From Flavobacterium sp. 9 (lineage in GTDB: Bacteria > Bacteroidota > Bacteroidia > Flavobacteriales > Flavobacteriaceae), in NCBI RefSeq assembly GCF_002754195.1, contig NZ_PEEU01000001.1, positions 5,022,001 to 5,086,000 on the forward strand: a stretch of 64,000 bases of DNA, read 5' to 3'. The position numbers were made by a program, and so were the translations under genes. The notes beneath the pieces are model-generated. The model saw only the letters and a list, made by a program, of their open reading frames with translations, was not told where the DNA came from and did no database searches. This document shows positions 62,175-64,000 of the stretch, piece by piece; the stretch's first letter is position 1, and each line of letters opens with the position of its first letter.

Positions 62175-63174
62175 TATTAAAGCTATTTCGTATTATTTGC
62201 CTGAAGAAATTTTATCTAATGATTTGATAAATCAGGAATTTCCAGAATGGGACATTGAAAAAATTAGTTCTAAAACGGGAATTAATTCAAGACATATAAG
62301 TGCCAAAGATGAGTTTTCATCTGATATGGCGGTAAAAGCAGCCGAAAAATTATTCAAGGAACATAATATTGACAGATCAGAAATTGATTTTCTATTGTTT
62401 TGTACCCAAAGTCCCGATTATTTTTTGCCAACAACGGCTTGTATTATTCAGGAAAAATTGGGTTTAAATACAACAATTGGAGCTTTAGATTATAATTTAG
62501 GATGTTCTGGTTTTGTTTACGGATTAAGCTTGGCAAAAGGTTTAATTGCTGGTGAAATGGCGAAAAACATTTTACTGATTACATCTGAAACGTATTCAAA
62601 ATTTATACATCCAAAAGATAAAAGTAATAAAACCATTTTTGGAGATGCAGCCGCTGCAACTTTAATATCCAGCGAGAAAGGTTTTTGTTCTATTGGTAAT
62701 TTTGTTTTTGGAACGGATGGAAAAGGTGCCGAAAACTTAATCGTAAAACAAGGCGGAATGCGTTTTCCGGTTTTAAACGATAATGAAGATATAAGTGATG
62801 AGTTTGGAAATGTTCGAAACGATAAAAATTTGTTTATGAACGGAACTGAAATTTTTAATTTTACAGGAGAATTTGTTCCAAAACTTGTTCAGGGAATGTT
62901 AGAAAAGGCAAATCTGAGCCAGGATAATATCGATTTATTTGTTTTTCATCAAGCCAATAAATACATGCTGAATCATCTTAGAAAAAAAATAAAAATCCCG
63001 GAAGATAAGTTTTATATCAGTATGGCTCACTGTGGGAATACTGTTTCGTCTACAATACCAATTGCTTTGTATGATGCTTTGAAAGAAGGAAAATTAGAAA
63101 ATTGCAAAAATATAATATTGGCTGGATTTGGAGTTGGATATTCATGGGGAGCTTGTAATTTAAATATCGACTAA
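62164..63174 (+). CDS. ketoacyl-ACP synthase III (second copy)
   Basis: This 336-residue enzyme is divergent from the first KASIII but keeps the triad: Cys114 (DYNLGCSGFVYGL), His262 (FVFHQANKYML) and Asn292 (HCGNTVSSTIPI). An insertion near 196-225 (QGGMRFPVLNDNEDI and onward) distinguishes it. A second active KASIII suggests either a different starter unit or a second round of chain extension. It overlaps the oxygenase gene by 11 bases and the acyltransferase gene by one base. Confidence 0.93.
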   Translation: MKANIKAISYYLPEEILSNDLINQEFPEWDIEKISSKTGINSRHISAKDEFSSDMAVKAAEKLFKEHNIDRSEIDFLLFCTQSPDYFLPTTACIIQEKLGLNTTIGALDYNLGCSGFVYGLSLAKGLIAGEMAKNILLITSETYSKFIHPKDKSNKTIFGDAAAATLISSEKGFCSIGNFVFGTDGKGAENLIVKQGGMRFPVLNDNEDISDEFGNVRNDKNLFMNGTEIFNFTGEFVPKLVQGMLEKANLSQDNIDLFVFHQANKYMLNHLRKKIKIPEDKFYISMAHCGNTVSSTIPIALYDALKEGKLENCKNIILAGFGVGYSWGACNLNID

Positions 63175-63809
63175 TGAAAAACTTAATAATAATAGGAGCA
63201 AGAGGTTATGGACGTGAGGTTTATAATTTAGCGTTGCAGTGTGAAGGTTATCAAAAAGACTATATTGTAAAAGGTTTTTTAGATGACAAAAAAGATGCGT
63301 TAGAGGGTTTTGAGAATTATCCGGAAATTATTGGTAACGTTGAAGACTATGAAATTCAGGAAAATGATATCTTTTGTTGCGCACTTGGAAGTGTAAAATG
63401 GAAAAAACATTACGTTGAATTAATTGAGAGCAAAGAAGGGAAGTTTATTAATTTAGTACATCCAACCGTAATTATTCATTCAAATGTAAAATTAGGTATT
63501 GGTCTAATTGCTTTTATGTATTCTAATATTAGTAATGATTGTACGTTAGGTGATTTTGTAACCATTCAGGGGTTTGTAGCTATTGGACACGACTCTAAAA
63601 TAGGCAAGTGGTGTCATATAAATGCATATAGTTTTACGGGCGGATATGCAATATTAGAGGATGAAGTGTGCCTTAATACCAGATCAACCGTTTTGCCTAA
63701 TATAATTGTTAGAAAAGGGGCGACTGTTGGAGCTGCAAGTTTAGTAATAAAAAATGTAAAAGAAAATACTACTGTTTTTGGAGTTCCTGCTAAAGTATTA
63801 AATTTCTAA
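63174..63809 (+). CDS. PglD/NeuD-like acyltransferase (left-handed beta helix)
   Basis: This 211-residue protein has an N-terminal Rossmann-like region starting MKNLIIIGARGYGREVYNLA, which binds the nucleotide sugar in PglD, and C-terminal hexapeptide repeats (about 95-200) with the catalytic His in AIGHDSKIG. PglD N-acetylates UDP-4-amino sugars using acetyl-CoA; here an acyl-ACP donor from the same operon is plausible. It starts on the last base of the second KASIII gene. As the last gene of the cassette it probably performs the final transfer. Confidence 0.9.
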   Translation: MKNLIIIGARGYGREVYNLALQCEGYQKDYIVKGFLDDKKDALEGFENYPEIIGNVEDYEIQENDIFCCALGSVKWKKHYVELIESKEGKFINLVHPTVIIHSNVKLGIGLIAFMYSNISNDCTLGDFVTIQGFVAIGHDSKIGKWCHINAYSFTGGYAILEDEVCLNTRSTVLPNIIVRKGATVGAASLVIKNVKENTTVFGVPAKVLNF

Positions 63810-63823
63810 AACTTAGATATAAT

Positions 63824-63869
63824 AAAAAAAAGAAGCCTATTATCATTAAAATAATAGGCTTCTTTTTTT
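63824..63869. terminator. bidirectional terminator closing the acyl cassette
   Basis: AAAAAAAGAAGCCTATTAT and its complement enclose a 7-8 base loop, with T-runs on both strands. It ends the plus-strand cassette and faces a minus-strand gene entering from the right. Confidence 0.92.
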
Positions 63870-63880
63870 GTGGAATAATT

Positions 63881-64000
63881 TTATCGGTAAAAGAAACTTT
63901 TTAGCTTGAATAGTTTTTTCTCGAAAAAGGACATGTCTTTTGATTGAATCTTTTGGATCTGACGATTAATTATTTTTTGAATATCATCATCAAAAAAAGT
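63881..64000 (-). CDS. C-terminal end of a minus-strand gene (partial)
   Basis: An open frame runs from the window edge to TAA at 63881-63883, giving 39 residues rich in Lys, Phe and Ile (INRQIQKIQSKDMSFFEKK and onward). It ends 12 bases before the bidirectional terminator, as expected for a real convergent gene. The short basic C-terminus fits a membrane-associated enzyme such as a glycosyltransferase, but that is a guess. Confidence 0.5.
   Translation of the reverse strand, partial: TFFDDDIQKIINRQIQKIQSKDMSFFEKKLFKLKSFFYR

Noticed and set aside
57720..63809. Flexirubin or aryl polyene pigment cluster
   Set aside because: No ammonia-lyase, no KASII-type synthase pairs, no thioesterase/dehydratase and no acyltransferase of the pigment type; only KASIII-type synthases occur.

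Overview
The window looks like chromosomal DNA of a Flavobacterium-type member of the Bacteroidota. The evidence is low GC, Bacteroidota promoter cores of the form TAnnTTTG (the best two with TTG 20 bases upstream), few Shine-Dalgarno sites, TonB-dependent receptors with N-terminal carboxypeptidase-regulatory-like domains, many family-specific small proteins (DUF6146, DUF6787, DUF6048, DUF6452, DUF6095) and several families of palindromic intergenic repeats. No rRNA, tRNA, CRISPR array, insertion sequence or prophage was seen. Names come from motif recognition alone, without database searches.

Layout. 1-3203 (minus): an export/outer-membrane operon of HEAT-repeat membrane protein, family 2 glycosyltransferase and a YaiO-like outer-membrane barrel cut by the window edge. 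3276-8157: housekeeping and small envelope genes (TIGR02757, LolD-like ATPase, phosphodiester glycosidase, DUF6787/DUF6146, a DUF937-like protein). 8253-12146: serine biosynthesis (serA, serC), a LuxC-type acyl-CoA reductase and a divergent ferredoxin with back-to-back promoters. 12326-16300: a secreted CarboxypepD_reg protein and a TonB-dependent receptor. 16618-24316: ychF, a mixed plus-strand series including two tandem transglutaminase-like genes (the second lacking the catalytic Cys), and pncB. 24479-29126: parE-parC. 29321-35912: DnaQ-like exonuclease/DUF294 pair, small lipoproteins, and the pentapeptide/DUF6095/murQ group. 36017-40943: two tandem membrane AraC-type regulators (the first frameshifted) and an outer-membrane receptor. 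41197-57678: ZIP transporter, RNA methyltransferases, an aspartate/glutamate racemase gene with an in-frame stop, the rlmD-DUF6452-DUF6048 operon, histidine kinase, cysteine biosynthesis (cysE-cysM), Smr protein, cysteine desulfurase and Sua5/TsaC.

57720-63809 is the most distinctive region. A sugar-type DegT aminotransferase gene diverges from a tightly packed run of acyl carrier protein, KASIII, short-chain reductase, Rieske oxygenase, second KASIII and PglD/NeuD-like acyltransferase. The parts suit a small dedicated pathway that builds a short hydroxylated acyl group on its own carrier protein and transfers it to an amino sugar of a surface glycan. The Rieske oxygenase is the least explained component.

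The intergenic space is rich in repeats: three copies of an ~81-84 bp hairpin element, a perfect 28-bp inverted repeat, a 22-bp inverted repeat with a solo arm elsewhere, and two genes each bracketed by near-identical terminators. Three genes show decay or catalytic loss: an AraC regulator (1-nt frameshift), a racemase (TAA at codon 24) and a transglutaminase-like paralogue (Cys to Ser).
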